Program-made: the position numbers and the translations under genes
Source of the DNA: Stercorarius parasiticus
Taxonomy: Eukaryota > Chordata > Aves > Charadriiformes > Stercorariidae
Assembly (NCBI GenBank): GCA_013396915.1
Contig: VWZL01002032.1
Coordinates: 16,878 to 80,877 of the forward strand
Reading direction: 5' to 3'
Length of the DNA stretch: 64,000 nt
Notes under the pieces: generated by a model
The model's database searches: none
What the model was told of the DNA's origin: nothing
Seen by the model: the letters and a program-made list of their open reading frames with translations, nothing else
In this document: positions 48,709 through 61,368 of the stretch, piece by piece
Position numbering within the stretch: position 1 is the first letter of the stretch
How the letters are laid out: each line of letters begins with the position of its first letter

Positions 48709-51700
48709 CCTGCATCACAGCCATTTATTCTAGAATAACATTCTCCACTGCTTTGCACAGATGCAGCATAAATATGCCCTCAGAAGAGAACCATTACAGC
48801 TCAGGCCCTTCATCTAAGATTCTCATTATGCAGTCCACCCTCTAATACACTTGAGGACTTCCTCGATGTTAATTTGCACAATACTTCATTTTGTTAGCTG
48901 AATACACAGCTTATCTCCTATCATTAAACAGAGGCAGACACATGAAACAGGCTTTTCTGTGGAAATAATCTTATTTAAATAAGAATACTAACTTGGGCAA
49001 AACAAGGGCTACGTTAAAATTAGGTCTGTTTCTCTATGGGCGCAAGTGTCCTGCTGTTTCGGGTATATAAAGGCCTTACTTTTGTTTCAATTTAGGTAAG
49101 TCATAAGGCGCGACAATTTTAAGGTGTCCAACAATCTTTTATGCCCCAGACTTTGGAAGATCATCCTCAGCATCAAAAGTACAGCTTTCCAGGGGTCCTA
49201 AACAGATTTTTATTCCAAAAACCGGAGCCTTAATGGATGGTGTTTAATTGAGGGAGCAAAAGGGCCCTGCTGCCTATATGAATTGGGCGAGTTCTTCAAT
49301 GACACAGCCCATCATAAAATATTCCAAAACCTCCACAGCCTACTTCCAAAGCCAAAAGATATATATGATGTGGACTGTTTTTTTGTTAATCACTACTCAA
49401 TTCAGAAATAGCCTTATTTTTTATCACCAGTGCTTTAAGGATGCTCCAAAAATATAACCACCATAAGTGATAGTTCAACGTATGAAGTGCTTCTTTGGAC
49501 TTTTAATTCTGATTTCTCAGTGCATTACTTTTACATAACAATGCATAGTGTATGCTGGCATGCACTGAAAAACTTCTTCACCTTTGTGAATTGGGACTAA
49601 AGAGCTGTGACAATAGCCTGGTTAATCCATTCCCTGTCCCTGGGCTGCTCACTCCTTTCTGAAGTACTTTTAAAGAAGCAGGTCTGTCTGAGTTCAGTTG
49701 TAATGTGGACACATTTTCTAAATATAAAGATGTAGTCATTTAGATATGGGCTAGCTATTCCAGCTTATTCACTTTGTAGAGCCACATTTCCATGTCGTGC
49801 TTCCTTTGCTCACAGTGGATTAGTAAACTAAGAGGTCTGAGGCCTATCAACACTTTGCATTGGATTAAATGTTGTGACGGGAAATAATAAACTGAGTCTT
49901 CTGTCAACTTGTCATTTTTCTCTTTTGTCTTTGTTCTATTTTTTATTTACCTTGTTCACTTAGCAACCCTTCTATACTTGTCTCTTCCTGCTATAAATTA
50001 CGCAAGATACTACGTTGGGTGCTCGATAAGATGCTGGACGGAGCTCTGAGGGTGAACCTGTGCTCATGCCTCCAACTGAGAAGAGCAAAAGGACACCTCC
50101 ATCACAACACTGCTGTACCCCAAGACAGTGACAAAACAATGCGCAATGCCTAATATCCACGAACGGCTCTGTCGACATATGAATGACTTTGCAGGCATCT
50201 GCCACATTAGCCTGTGGGTCAGATGTGAAAGTTGTTTGTTTGTTCTGCACGAAATGTAGTGTCTCTGTAGAGTGCAAGCATGTTCTCAGGTAAGAGTTTA
50301 AACAGTGCAGCCAGAAGCTTGTCATCTATCTTTAATACCACAAGGATATGACATTAATCAATTTTTGGCAAATCTCTGTTTCATGTCTGAGCCTGAAAGT
50401 TTTACTCTTCCTGGTAGCTGTTCTCATTGTCTTGTTGAATGCAGCAAATCTGTAGCCCTGGGATCAGTAACCCTTCGACTCTCTCTCCACAGCTTTGAAT
50501 TACACAGTGGTTGAACATACCACATTCAGATGGCCAGATACTGTTCTCATTTACTCACCATTTTCAGCCTGCCTTCCTAAGGAAATCAGGTTTATGCGAA
50601 CATACTTTTTCCCTGGCAATCAGCCTCCCTCTTTCCCTAATAACTTTTAAATACATTTTTTGTCATTTTCAGCTACACGTGATAATGTCTAGATATCTCA
50701 AAGCCATTAAATTCCTTTGACTTTTGTGAAAGTAGATGGCTGCAACTCAACTTTATCCCTTCTGTCTGACTGCTTAGCTGCAGAGAAAAAGAGGAGCTAA
50801 AGCCAAACAGAAACTCACATGAAACAACCAGCCAACCTCCACCACAGCAAGCTTTGCGGATGCCCTTCTGGCAGACCAGGTATGGACAGAGAATGCAGGA
50901 GGGAGAGTTTGGTTTGGGAGCGCCATGGCTAAAAGGGGAAACATTCTGGGGAGGGCTGCAGCTGAAAAATGTTATAACACAGAGAAAATGAGTGTGCTCA
51001 TGAAAAACCAAGAGTAGAGCTTGAACAGGTAGAGAAAATCTAAGAACACCATAGAGACTTATGGTAATACCCTTACTTCAGTGGAAGACAGGGACACATC
51101 AGGATATTGGAGTGGAGGAAGAAAACAAGGAATAGGGGAGGAATCTGCGTTCCCAGGTCAATGGCTTTATTGGTCCTGCAGCTTACATAAAAAAGAACAT
51201 CCATTTTTGTTTACTGCAATGTAAAAGTTTTGAAACAGCTCCAAGAATGTACTTTGCAAAATCCAGTAAAAGTAATTTGTATTTTCAATTACGGAAATTT
51301 GTGTCACTTTCTGTAGATCAGATTGTTTCCTTAGTTGGAAAATCACATGCATTTTCTTTTGCTCTTACATTAGCCTGGAAGAGAAAGTTGGATTGTTTTC
51401 TGTCTTCTCTCAGAAAAAGTAGCAAATTTAAATCCTAAAGCTACCTGAGCGTATCGCTTCTAAATTAATCTGTACTCATGTTGCTTTCCTCTTCTTTAGT
51501 GCATTGGCAGATTTCACTTCCGCACTGACATCAAGTCACTCATTGAGTTCTGGCCAGGGAACAACACATTCAAATTTACTAGTTTTAAAAATTCTCTGGT
51601 CATTTGGAACCATAAGTGGCATAATAAATCAAAGTACCAAACTATCCTTTTCCTCATACTACTTGTTATATTGCTTTTAACTTCTGTAGTTTCTGTGGTT

Positions 51701-53194
51701 TCCTTTGGGACAGAAAGGGTCTTTTTAATTTTGCACTGGTGTCATAAACTTGATTGACGACTGCGGAGATTTAATCAAACACTCAAAAAAGCAACATAAG
51801 AGCCTTTGCAGATTGCTGTATTTAATCATTGAAATGCCTATTCTGAATTGTGTAGTTACTAAATTTTGCTTTTGATTTACTATTGAAACAAAAAAGTCGA
51901 CAGCTATTATTTTGTGGTTTTCCAGCACGCACGCACCCCTCCACCAAAACAGCAGAGAGCAGGGAGTTCATTCTTCCTAAAATGAATTAGCTGTTCTTTG
52001 GAGTTTTTTGATCCTACTTTTTTAATTAAACTTGTTAATATACTAGAAGCATACTAATTTACTAGAATATGCTAAATGAATATTTAATGTATGTCTTTAT
52101 TGTATTTATCAATATCTATGCAAACGTGAATTTTTTTCTCCAAGCTCTTCCCTAATTTCAACACAATATTTTAAAATAATTACTGTTCTCCAAGACATAC
52201 ATCTTTTCATAGGCTACATTAAGAAAAATTGCTATCGTTTTAAACTTCAGTTTATTTTCATTTTCTCACTCAAATATCATTAGCTTTAGACGTGATGCTA
52301 CTCTGTCCTTTCTCCTCTTGCATGAATGGAACAATATAAACTTAAAAGTTTAGGATATTGTCACACATGTTACGAAGTTCATGATTTGGGAAAAGAGATA
52401 AAAAGCCATAGTACTTCACACGCTTATTTTCCAAGTTATTCTAAGTTGTTTCCTGTTCTGCTTGCTACTGATGGCTGCAGTTTTGTAGCATGATGCTAAG
52501 CTGTATGAGAACCTGTATGAGAATGTTGTCTGTACTATGAGCAATTCATTTGAATCCAGCAGTAGGAGATACAGTGGGAGATCCAAAATGTACCCTTCTT
52601 CTCTTACAGGACTGTGCAGGCAGCCAGCGCATCAATGAGGAGCCACCATTCTCGGAGTTCATAAAGAAAAAAGCATATAGTTTGTTCTGAGGCACAGTTT
52701 AAGGGAAGGTGGGTCTTGTTGCCCTTATTGATTTCTCTGTTGAATGCCAGTATTTATGGCTTTGTATAAGTTGTCACTACCTTCTTCTTGAATTTGCTTT
52801 CTACTGGTTTCCTTTTCCTGTGCCAGGGCACAGTGAGGGCCAGCTGCTCCCAGAAGGTGAACCAAGAGCTGGGGTGACCATGAGGCAGGCTGTGCCCTCT
52901 GTACCCACAGATCTCAAACACAAAGGGAAAAGCTGGGAAAGAGGATCCTTTGACAGTCTGAGACATGCAAGGAGGTGAACCTGGGTCCAGTACCAGCCAG
53001 GAGCTCCAGCCCCAGAAACAATGCCAGAGAAAGGACTGGAGATATGGCCACAGCACATGTCCAAGGGGTTCATCCAGAAGGCCAGTTATCTGCAGTGCAA
53101 GGCCAAGGCCCATCAAGGAGGCAAGACCCGAGACAGGGTTGGAGACCTGACAGCCCTCAGCTGTGCTGAAAACTTGGAATTTGCCGAGGGCTCT

Positions 53195-53530
53195 CTGTCC
53201 TATCCTCTAGGTCATTAATAAAAACATTGATAGGTACTTGCTCTCTGAGGAATTCTCTTGGTAATCAGTTGTCAGTTGACTTTGTACTGCTGGTAACTGC
53301 CCTTGACTGTAGCTGAATTTCCACTCACTTGGTTGTCCACGTCTTCAACCCGTATCTCACCAACCTGGATATAGAAACAGTATGGGCAAGTGTCAAAGGC
53401 CTTGCTAAAGTCACTGTGAACAACATCCAATGCCGCCACCACCTATTCAGTCCTCTCAGCACAGAAGACAATCACTTCATGATAGAAACTGCCACATGAA
53501 TACGAAACAGCATAACTATTTATTTGGTCT
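53195..53530 (-). mobile_element. CR1 LINE, reverse-transcriptase region fragment
   Basis: The plus strand shows AGGTCATTAATAAAAACATT (reverse of the NxFINDL coding segment) and GTGTCAAAGGCCTTGCTAAA at about 53390-53410. Read on minus the latter gives DFSKAFDT, the conserved CR1 reverse-transcriptase motif. CAACATCCAATGCCGCC and TTCATGATAGAAACTGCC follow in the expected order. The piece lacks the 3' end of the element, and it ends near the LTR insertion at 53717. Confidence 0.88.
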
Positions 53531-53716
53531 GACCAGCATTTCACTGGATGTATGATCAGGGCTTTGGCTAAACGAATATTTGTCTTATGCTATCTCAACT
53601 AAAAACTGCTTCATCTTGTCCCATATTGGTGTTTTTCCTTCATACCAGTCACCTCTCTTGTTGCATGGTCATATTACATACTTAATATACTGCACAAAGA
53701 ATATCAGGGTCCCCTT

Positions 53717-54299
53717 TGTCATGGTTTAATTCCAGCCAGCAACCAGGATCATGCAGCCACTCGCTCACTCCCCACAGTTGCGATGGGGGAGAGAATCGGA
53801 AGAGTAAAAGTGAGAAAAAACTCATGGGTTGAGATAACGACAGTTTAATAGGTAGAACAAAAGCCGCGCACGCAAGCAAAGCAAAACAAGGAATTCATTC
53901 ACTTCTTCCCATTGGCAGGCAGGTGTTCAGCCATCTCCAGGAAAGCAGGGCTCCATCATGCGTGATGGTTACTTGGGAAGACAAACGCCATACTCCACAT
54001 GTCATCCCCTTTTTCCTTCTTCCCCCAGCTTTATATGCTGAGCAGGATGTCATATGGTATTCAATATCCCTTTGGTTAGTCGGGGTCAGCTGTCCCGGCT
54101 GTGTCCCCTCCCAACTTCTTGTGCACTGCCAGCCTGCTCGCTGGCAGAGAGGTGTGAGGAGCAGAAAAGAACTTGACCACTTAGCAACAACGAAAATCAT
54201 CAGTGCGCTATCAAAACTATTCTCATCCCAAATCCAAAACATAGCACTACACCAGCTGCTAGTAAGAAAGTTAATTCCTTCCCAGCTGAAACCATGAAA
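53717..54299 (-). mobile_element. Solo LTR, ERVL-like, copy B
   Basis: A full-length LTR of about 583 bp, reading TGTCATGG to CCATGAAA on plus and transcribed on minus. On minus it has a TATA-like ATATAA at 54031-54036 (context CAGCATATAAAGCTGG) and an ATTAAA polyadenylation signal at 53844-53849. The flanks CCCTT (53712-53716) and CCCAT (54300-54304) agree at 4 of 5 bases, a likely 5-bp target duplication, which fits ERVL-class elements. A 124-codon plus-strand open frame inside it is antisense and not a gene. Confidence 0.88.
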
Positions 54300-55024
54300 C
54301 CCATCCCCAGGTTTTTCATGTCATCAGTTTTCAGTTATTGTTAATAATTTGCTGAGGGTACTATCTTGAAAATTATTTTTCACCAGCAAATTGCGACATT
54401 CACTGACTTCTCTTTGTTGTCTGAAATTCACAAAAACACTCTCATGACCATATTTTCATATATAGTTCATGATCTCTACAAATATTCATTTTAATTTCTT
54501 TGTTCTTTCGTCTTCCCTCATTAATTAACCTAGGGTTATGATACGATTTCTACTTACTCTTTTGATGACTGAAAATAACACCAAGGAAAAAAAGCTGGAG
54601 ATGGAGCACTTTGCCTGCATGTGTTCTCACAAAAAATTGTCAGAGCACACTGTGCAGGAAACCTTCTGTCTGAGCTTGTGCAAATCAAGTGATAACACTG
54701 ATAGTCATGATACAAATGATGTACTCATGACAGAGTTCTGTGTTTGCGCATTTTTAATTCCAATTATCACATTAGAAAACGGCATTCTTACAAAAATGGT
54801 TCAAACAATTCGACATTCTATCCTTATTCTGCAAACTTTTAAAAAGTTTTTATGCTTGCGTCTCAAATGAATAATTTTCAGCTGACTGATTTCCTTTGCC
54901 TTCTCTTGCCTTACCATCCCTTCCTTTCTCCAGGTGCTTGATTTTGTCTGTCTGCTAGCAGTTCCCTGTGATGTGTGCATGGTGTGTAGTTTCATGGCAT
55001 GTTCTAATGTAGGCTCTAGAGCAT

Positions 55025-55072
55025 GGACCAGCCGTCGGACTAGCCGTCGGACCAGCCGTCGGACCAGCCCTG
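55025..55072. repeat. 12-bp minisatellite, 4 units
   Basis: Unit GGACCAGCCGTC repeated four times. The second unit has a C-to-T change and the fourth ends CCTG. It is CpG-containing in an otherwise AT-rich area. Confidence 0.93.
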
Positions 55073-56269
55073 GTAGCTAGCTATTGTAAAACCCCAAACA
55101 GCTAACTTCAAGTTTTGAACTAGAAAGGAACTTTTTCATTGATTATATTTTGATGTCCCTGCAGTCATAAGAAACACAGGGAATCTCAAAAGGCACAAAA
55201 GTGCAGAAAAGGAATGAAGAAAGTAATTTGATTATTTAATTGCATAGATGATGATAGAAAAGTTGGCGTTTTGAATGAAATAAATGCTTTAAATATTTCT
55301 ATTGTGCTACATTTTTTTTCTTCTTGGGTTGGCAAAGACTAACTTTTCATTTGAAATAAATGGGTAAATTAAAGCCAATCATGTTGACCTGAGGCCACAG
55401 AGGACATCTAGTCAGGTGTCTTCTCAGCCCACTTCCAGTTTCAAGTATTTTGGCCTGGAGGGCCAATATAAGTCTATTTAAGAAATCCTGTTTGGCAATT
55501 CTTCCTTTTATAGTTGGATTGGAAAATAAATTATATTTATTACCTTTGTTAATTTTGCATTTACTTCAGAAGTGCCTCACTCACTATTCTAAGGCTCTTC
55601 TCAATTGCTTTTCAAGCACTGGCTGTGCAATTAATGTTGATTTTTTTTTTGGTGATCAGTTAGGTATTCCGTTGACTATGATAATCCAAATCTGATTTTT
55701 ATAGCGCTTCCATAAGGCTGAATAATAGTTAACATGAAATAAGATTAAATTAATACTATTTGCTCTTTAATAGACAGTAAAATGTGAATCTGAAGCCAAG
55801 ATTGTTCCAGATTATAGATTGCTCTATAATAGATATTTATATTCATATAACAAACCTTGTTTAAATATCAGGTTCTAGCCTCAGTTTTAAAGACTGCTGA
55901 GCTACAAACTTATGAGAAAGTAAATTATAAGCTTAGGGAGCCAGGGATTTTGGTGCCATTTTAGCAGTCTTGAAGACTGGGAGCAGGTGGGTTGAGTATG
56001 ATTCCAGCTTTCTCTGATTATGCAGGAGGGATTTGCTGGTACTGCAGATACTTTTTCTTTCTCTTGAGTAATTGCGTGTTCTTTAAGGAGTTTCTAAATC
56101 CATCTCCAGCTAATGAAAATGCATCCATCACATTATATCTTATTAAAACTTACACTTGACTCCCCGCTATATCTAGTTCTCTGAGTTATTCACAAAATAA
56201 GAGGAAAAGGTTATGTTTTTAGGTTAATTTTTAAATGAAAAAACAAAACAACAACAAAAAAGTACCTTA

Positions 56270-56620
56270 AAATGTCCAAAACAATTTTATTTCAGAAGTA
56301 TTTGCACGAAACCACTGGACCCCTCACACCCAGAAGGAAATTTACCAACTTAAATGGCTCCAAATCAGGACCCATCACGCAGGTTACATGCATTGCGAAC
56401 CGCCCGAGACCAATTTTTTCAATCAGCTTATGCTATTTGATTGAATAGGGTAACACATCTGCACTAAACTATTATTTGCATGCTTGTGCTGGTTTTGTGA
56501 ATGTATTTTATCGTGTTTCAATTGCTTTTGCATAAAATTAATGTAGTTAACTAATTAGTACTCCTTGTCAGCGTTATTGTGACTCATAACAACAATGTGA
56601 GTCAGAGTCTCTCAGGATAT
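56270..56620. promoter_or_regulatory. Candidate conserved regulatory element (POU, HNF1-like, AP-1, SOX motifs)
   Basis: The block has a perfect octamer ATTTGCAT (56474-56481), a second POU-like TTTTGCAT (56526-56533), an HNF1/homeodomain-like GTTAACTAATTAG (56546-56558), and two perfect AP-1 sites in inverted orientation, TGACTCA (56580-56586) and TGAGTCA (56598-56604), with a SOX-like AACAAT between them. No repeat was recognised. Density and spacing suggest an enhancer; conservation is untested. Confidence 0.35.
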
Positions 56621-56732
56621 TTCTATAAAGGGCATCCACCCAGTCCCAAGACCCACACCCCCAAATGTATAAATAAGTAAAATTAGAATTGGATTAACCT
56701 TGGACTGTCTCCCACAGATTGTTATATTTCCC

Positions 56733-56775
56733 TCTCCTCTCCTCTTCTCTCCTCTTCTCTTCACTTTTCTCCTCG
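56733..56775 (+). repeat. CTCTC/CTCTTC polypyrimidine tract
   Basis: Imperfect CCTCT and CTTCTCT repetition: low-complexity, pure-pyrimidine strand over most of its length. Confidence 0.85.
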
Positions 56776-58801
56776 TAGCTAGGAGAAATATATAACAGAA
56801 TGTCAGTTATGGAAAACTGTCACTATGAAACAATGAGCCGGTTTCGAAACAGTTCTTACATTTGGTTATTGGAGAACTGTCATGCTTAGTAAAACTTAAA
56901 GTCCTTTTAACCTATAGTTCTTAACAGAGGGCTATTCTAGGTATTTTGGAAGAATAATCAGCCCCCATACATTAAGTTTCATCATGTTATTTATTAGTGA
57001 GATATTGGTTTGAGCCCTGAAGCATGTTTTAATATCTCTTCCAGAATATATTTTTAGCAATAGTGTTTATAACTCTGGAATTTTTCCTCTCTGTGTAAAT
57101 GTACAGTTTCTTTTTACCCCTCACTATTATTTTTTTTCCTTCGGTGCTTCCTTTGGCAATACGTCATGCAATCCAATTATTGATATCATGAGAAAGTATT
57201 CGTTTTTATTGGTTTTGAATATGCTACCTCTTAATTTCATAGTGTAATTCTCTTTTTTTTTTGTTATGATTCAGGATGAACAGTAATTCCCAGAAGACAT
57301 TCTTTATAACATACAGCATCTTATACTCTTACACAAATACTTTAAGCTAATTAGTATAGTCCTAGAGTGCTGATTACTACCTAAATTAAATTTGTTTGAA
57401 CCTTTCCCTCTCCTTTTCAATTTTCCAAACTGATTTAGAGGAAAAAGTTGCGAAATAACTGGTAGGTTATTCTGTACAGACGTGTTGTTGCTGCAAGATT
57501 TTCAAGTGCTGAAAAGACAGATAAAAATCAGAGATTCCGAATAAAAATACCAAATCAATGAACATCTAATCAAACACTAAGCTTGATCCAGACCATTATA
57601 AGAGTAAGCAAAGGATTTTTCTTTCACTGAGTTTTACAGAAGCCGGAATGGGCCCCTTGTCAAAATTGCCTGTTACTAGTTAGTAGCGCCATGGCCGCGG
57701 GCAACCCCTGTTACTTTTCCTTGACTTTATAAAGGACTCACATGTTTTCACAACCAAAGAGAGAGTCCTACATGCCCTTGCCAAATAGGACACTTAAAGA
57801 TTAGATCATTCTGTGAACTAAAGACCCTTTTGTTCACTGTTCTGGCTGACCGATGAGCTGTTTATCCTATTTTTTATGACAACATTTAAAAATACACCTG
57901 TAGTACAATCCGTGTCCCTAAGGAGCATTTTAAGAAGTTTGTGGGTAGAAAGTACCATATGTGCAAACCATTGCAGCGAGTTAAGAAGATTCTTATTGAA
58001 GATTCAGTTGGGTCTTTTGAACTGAGAAAATATTTGTGGGTTTTGTTCTGAAACTTACTAAATTGTCTTCATTATATTTCTACAGCTAACACAGATGTCT
58101 TTTGATATTGTGCTATTCATCTTTTATTAATTATCTACTTAGACATATGAACAGACCATTTGAAAACTATAAGCATGAGCAAGCTGAACTCTCCTGTATT
58201 GGATATACTCATAATCTTCCTCTTAACAAAAATGTCCCTCATTAAAAGAAAATATTCAGGTATTGAGACAATATCCGCTGTATTCATAAACAGCCTAGAG
58301 TTGAACTTAATAACTAACTTATTTTTCTAATGGAAATCTATGTGTGTGTTGTTTGCATATATTGATGTTCCAATTGTATTCCTCTTTCACGGAGAAATTA
58401 ATTGACTGCTCTAACTAGAAGCAAAACTTATATGATATGTATAACATTCTATATATATAGCAAAATACACCTTAGCCTGGTGTTTTCACCTTAGGTGGGT
58501 TCTTAGACATAGGGTTAGGTCTTCTACACAAATAAGTAATCTCTATATCGTCCAGATTTAATAAAACACTTTGGGAGATTTACAGTGCAATTTAACACTC
58601 CCAATAAGCATTTGAATCCATGGTGCTTCTACTCCATTGGAACTGCTTAATTTCTGAAATTTTCATGCACTTACTGTGGGGGAAAAAGTGAGAATTCAGC
58701 TCCAGCCCATGAAAAAGAAAATCATACTGCTGAAAACCTGTCTCTCTATAATAAAAAAGAGAAAAAACCCACCACTCTTAAGAATGACAGTGGTGTCCCT
58801 C

Positions 58802-59386
58802 TGTACTGGGCTTGTCTGGGGTAGAGTTAAATTTCTTCACAGTAGCTCATATGGTGCTACGTTTTGGATTTGTGACAAAAACAGTGCTGATAACACAGGG
58901 ATGTTTTGGCTATTGCTGAACAGCACTTGCACAGTGCCAATGTCTTTTCTGTTTCTCACTCTGTCCTGTCAGCGAACAGGCTGGGAGTGCACAAGTCGTT
59001 GGGAGGGGACACATCTGGGACAGCTGACCCTAACTGACCAAAGGGATATCCCATGCCATATGATTTTGTGCTCAGCAATAGAAGCTGGAGGAAGAAGGAG
59101 GAAGCAGGGGATGGAAATTTGGAGTTATGTTGGCTGTCTTCCCAAGTAAGCATTGTGAAGCCCTGCTTTCCTGGAGATGTCTGAATACCTGCCTGCCGAT
59201 GGGAAGTAGTGAGTGAATTCCTTCTTTTGCTTTGCTTGCATGCGCAGCTTTTGCTTTACCTATTAAACTGTCTTTACCTCAACCCATGAGATTCCTTACT
59301 TTCTCCCTTCCAGTTCTCTCCCCCATCCCACCATGGGAGGAGTAAGCAAGTGGCTGCGCGGGCCTGAGCTGCCTCAAACCACAGCA
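58802..59386 (+). mobile_element. Solo LTR, ERVL-like, copy C, with 5-bp target duplication
   Basis: This 585-bp LTR starts TGTACTGGG and ends CCACAGCA. It is flanked by exact CCCTC repeats at 58797-58801 and 59387-59391. Sense-strand family phrases are clear: GGTAGAGTTAAATTTCTTCA, GTTTTGGATTTGTGAC, TTGGGAGGGGACACATCTGG, GACAGCTGACCCTAACTGACC-type text, and TATTAAACTGTCTTTACCTC. ATTAAA lies at 59262-59267. The TATA position reads AGCAATAGAAGC and looks broken. It is more diverged than copies A and B, so older. The 157-codon open frame at 58676-59149 crosses its boundary and is not a gene. Confidence 0.93.
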
Positions 59387-60059
59387 CCCTCATGTTCATA
59401 CCTTAAGAAATGTTGTCAGATCTATTCTGTACGGAAGGAATTCTGTCAAGGATTGCTTTTTCGATTGTCATTTCTGGTTCTTTAACCCCTGGCCTCCACC
59501 GCAAAACACACACTACTTTCTGTGTCTGAAATCCCATTTCTCCAAAGATAATCCTTCAAACACATTTTGATAGGGAGGAAGAAGTTCAAAGCTGGTGAGC
59601 TAGGTGGGACCTTTAAATCACGTGAACCTGCCCGAGAAAGCAAGCTGGGTATGAGAGGAAACTGGGGCTGCCTATTATTTATGCCCTTTACCATTATTTT
59701 TTCAAATAAGAGAGATTTAGGTCAGTGTGTTGATTCATGTTTTTAAACATAAAAACAATTTTCAGTTAACAAATTGTAGACTGTTTTTAATTCTTTCTTC
59801 CTGTTTGCTCACTTAAGCCATTGCCCTATAGCAGTGATTCTCACTACAAAACATCAGTGCCAATTATGAGCTTTATGCAAAAATCAGGAGACAAAACCCA
59901 CTAAATTGACATTTTTTCATGGCCTCTAGGTTTCTGAGTCCTTTTAAAGATTTTTTTTTTCCAATCGCCACAACTTACAGTAAAAAGAAAGCACATAGGT
60001 GTTTCAAAAGTTAGGTTTCCAAGGGAAAAAAATCCCAAGTATTTTATATGACTCTAAGA
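59387..60059. other. Intergenic, nothing recognised
   Basis: Ordinary AT-rich sequence with a T run near 59950. Confidence 0.55.
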
Positions 60060-60430
60060 AAACAAGAATGCCCATACAGAATTGGACCAAAGGTCCACTT
60101 AGTCTGATAACCTTTCTCTGACACTGGCTAATAAGAACTGCGTAAGTTAGAAGACCGGGTAACCGTACAGTGATTATTCTCCAGACTGTCTCCTTCTCTC
60201 AAGTGACGTGCAGCTTAGGTGATGCCTTTGAATTTCATGGTCTTCATAGTTTTTTATTCCACGAATTTGGCCAGTTGTGTTTTTAACCCATGTACGCTTT
60301 TAGCCTCCAAAGCATCCCATGGGAAAGATTTGACATCTTTCTTGCACTTTGTGTAACAAATTGTCTCCTTCTGATTGTTTTGAATTGCTGTGTCCCAAGG
60401 CTGTCTTGTGAACTTGTGATAGTTGTCAAC
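60060..60430 (-). mobile_element. Ancient CR1 LINE 3' region
   Basis: AATGCCCATACAGAATTGGA, CCAAAGGTCCACTTAGTCTG and CTGACACTGGCTAATAAG match the antisense 3' text of an old amniote CR1 subfamily. Next come CGAATTTGGCCAGTTGTGTT, TTTAACCCATGTACGCTTTT and AGCCTCCAAAGCATCCCATG in correct order. It is diverged but colinear for about 300 bases. Confidence 0.82.
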
Positions 60431-61368
60431 ATAGCACTTGTGCAGAACCTGAGGGCAACTGCAAGCAAGACTGATGAAGTGGTGCTGCAATTTACAGCAT
60501 TACAAAATACCAGATAAGATTATTAGATGTCAGAATTGCTCAGATCTTGAGGATATGAAGGAGGAAGAAAAGAGAACCCCGGTGCCACCTTGTGTGGCGA
60601 CCTCCACCAATGGCTGCCCAGGAAGATCAAATAAGCTAAGCGTGAGGGGGGTGCAGAGGGTACAGGGTGAGAAGACTGGCAAGGAGAGAGGGAGAAAGCA
60701 CTTCAAATCCCCCATATCTCACTGAACCTATCCTAGTCCAGCAAAACAGTTTGGTTATGTCCAAACGTCTATCGGTAGATTGACAATTCCTATGAGGATA
60801 ATATGTGTGAACGATACAGCTGAGGTCCCTTATCACTGGAAGGACAGGCCTGCAGAAGTGAGAGACTGGAGCAATTAAACATGTTGATTAAGGGTCCAGA
60901 AGAAACAAAGCAGTGGGAGTTGGACAAGGAATAAAGTTAAGGCTCCTGAGCAGGCTTCTGAGCATAGACAAGAAGAAGAAGAAAAGGTGTAAGAACAATT
61001 ATAGAATAAGATACATCAGTTTATGATAGCATTTGAGATATTTCTTCTCACATGTCCATCCAGAAGAGACCAGAAGTATAAGAGACCCTTCTGTCCCTTA
61101 ACGGAAAAATCCGTCTTCACTGTCATTTTTTTAGCTGTCCTTGTGTATGCACTAGTACCCCACGTACCATAGCTATGGAACAGCATATAATGTCATTTTG
61201 TTATTTGATGGACCAATAAGGAGTTGGGAACATTGGGGTGTAGATCTGATGTCTTTCACAACTGGACAGCATTTGGTTCGTTGGCCTACTTTACAACCAG
61301 ATGTGTACCAAAGTGTATAGGAGATGCTATTTCTTGCTTGCAAACGCTCCACTTTTCACATCTGTTGG

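Larger units (their letters stand above)
45441..53194. other. Intergenic, no gene recognised
   Basis: AT-rich overall, with a GC-richer stretch at about 47500-47730 that is open on both strands but matches nothing I know, and another at about 52800-53190. It holds the inverted repeats at 46043 and 48684. There is no proviral gag/pol/env despite lying between two sister LTRs. Confidence 0.5.
54300..58801. other. Intergenic, AT-rich, enhancer-like patches
   Basis: No gene or transposon was recognised apart from the minisatellite at 55025, the motif cluster at 56270-56620 and a pyrimidine tract near 56733. Confidence 0.5.

Noticed and set aside
44530..53716. Interior of a full endogenous provirus between LTR copies A and B
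   Set aside because: No retroviral gene text, primer-binding site or polypurine tract, and CR1 relics on both strands occupy parts of it.
53923..54297. 124-codon plus-strand open frame
   Set aside because: Antisense reading of LTR copy B.
58676..59149. 157-codon plus-strand open frame
   Set aside because: It starts outside and runs into LTR copy C; the frame is LTR sequence, not a gene.
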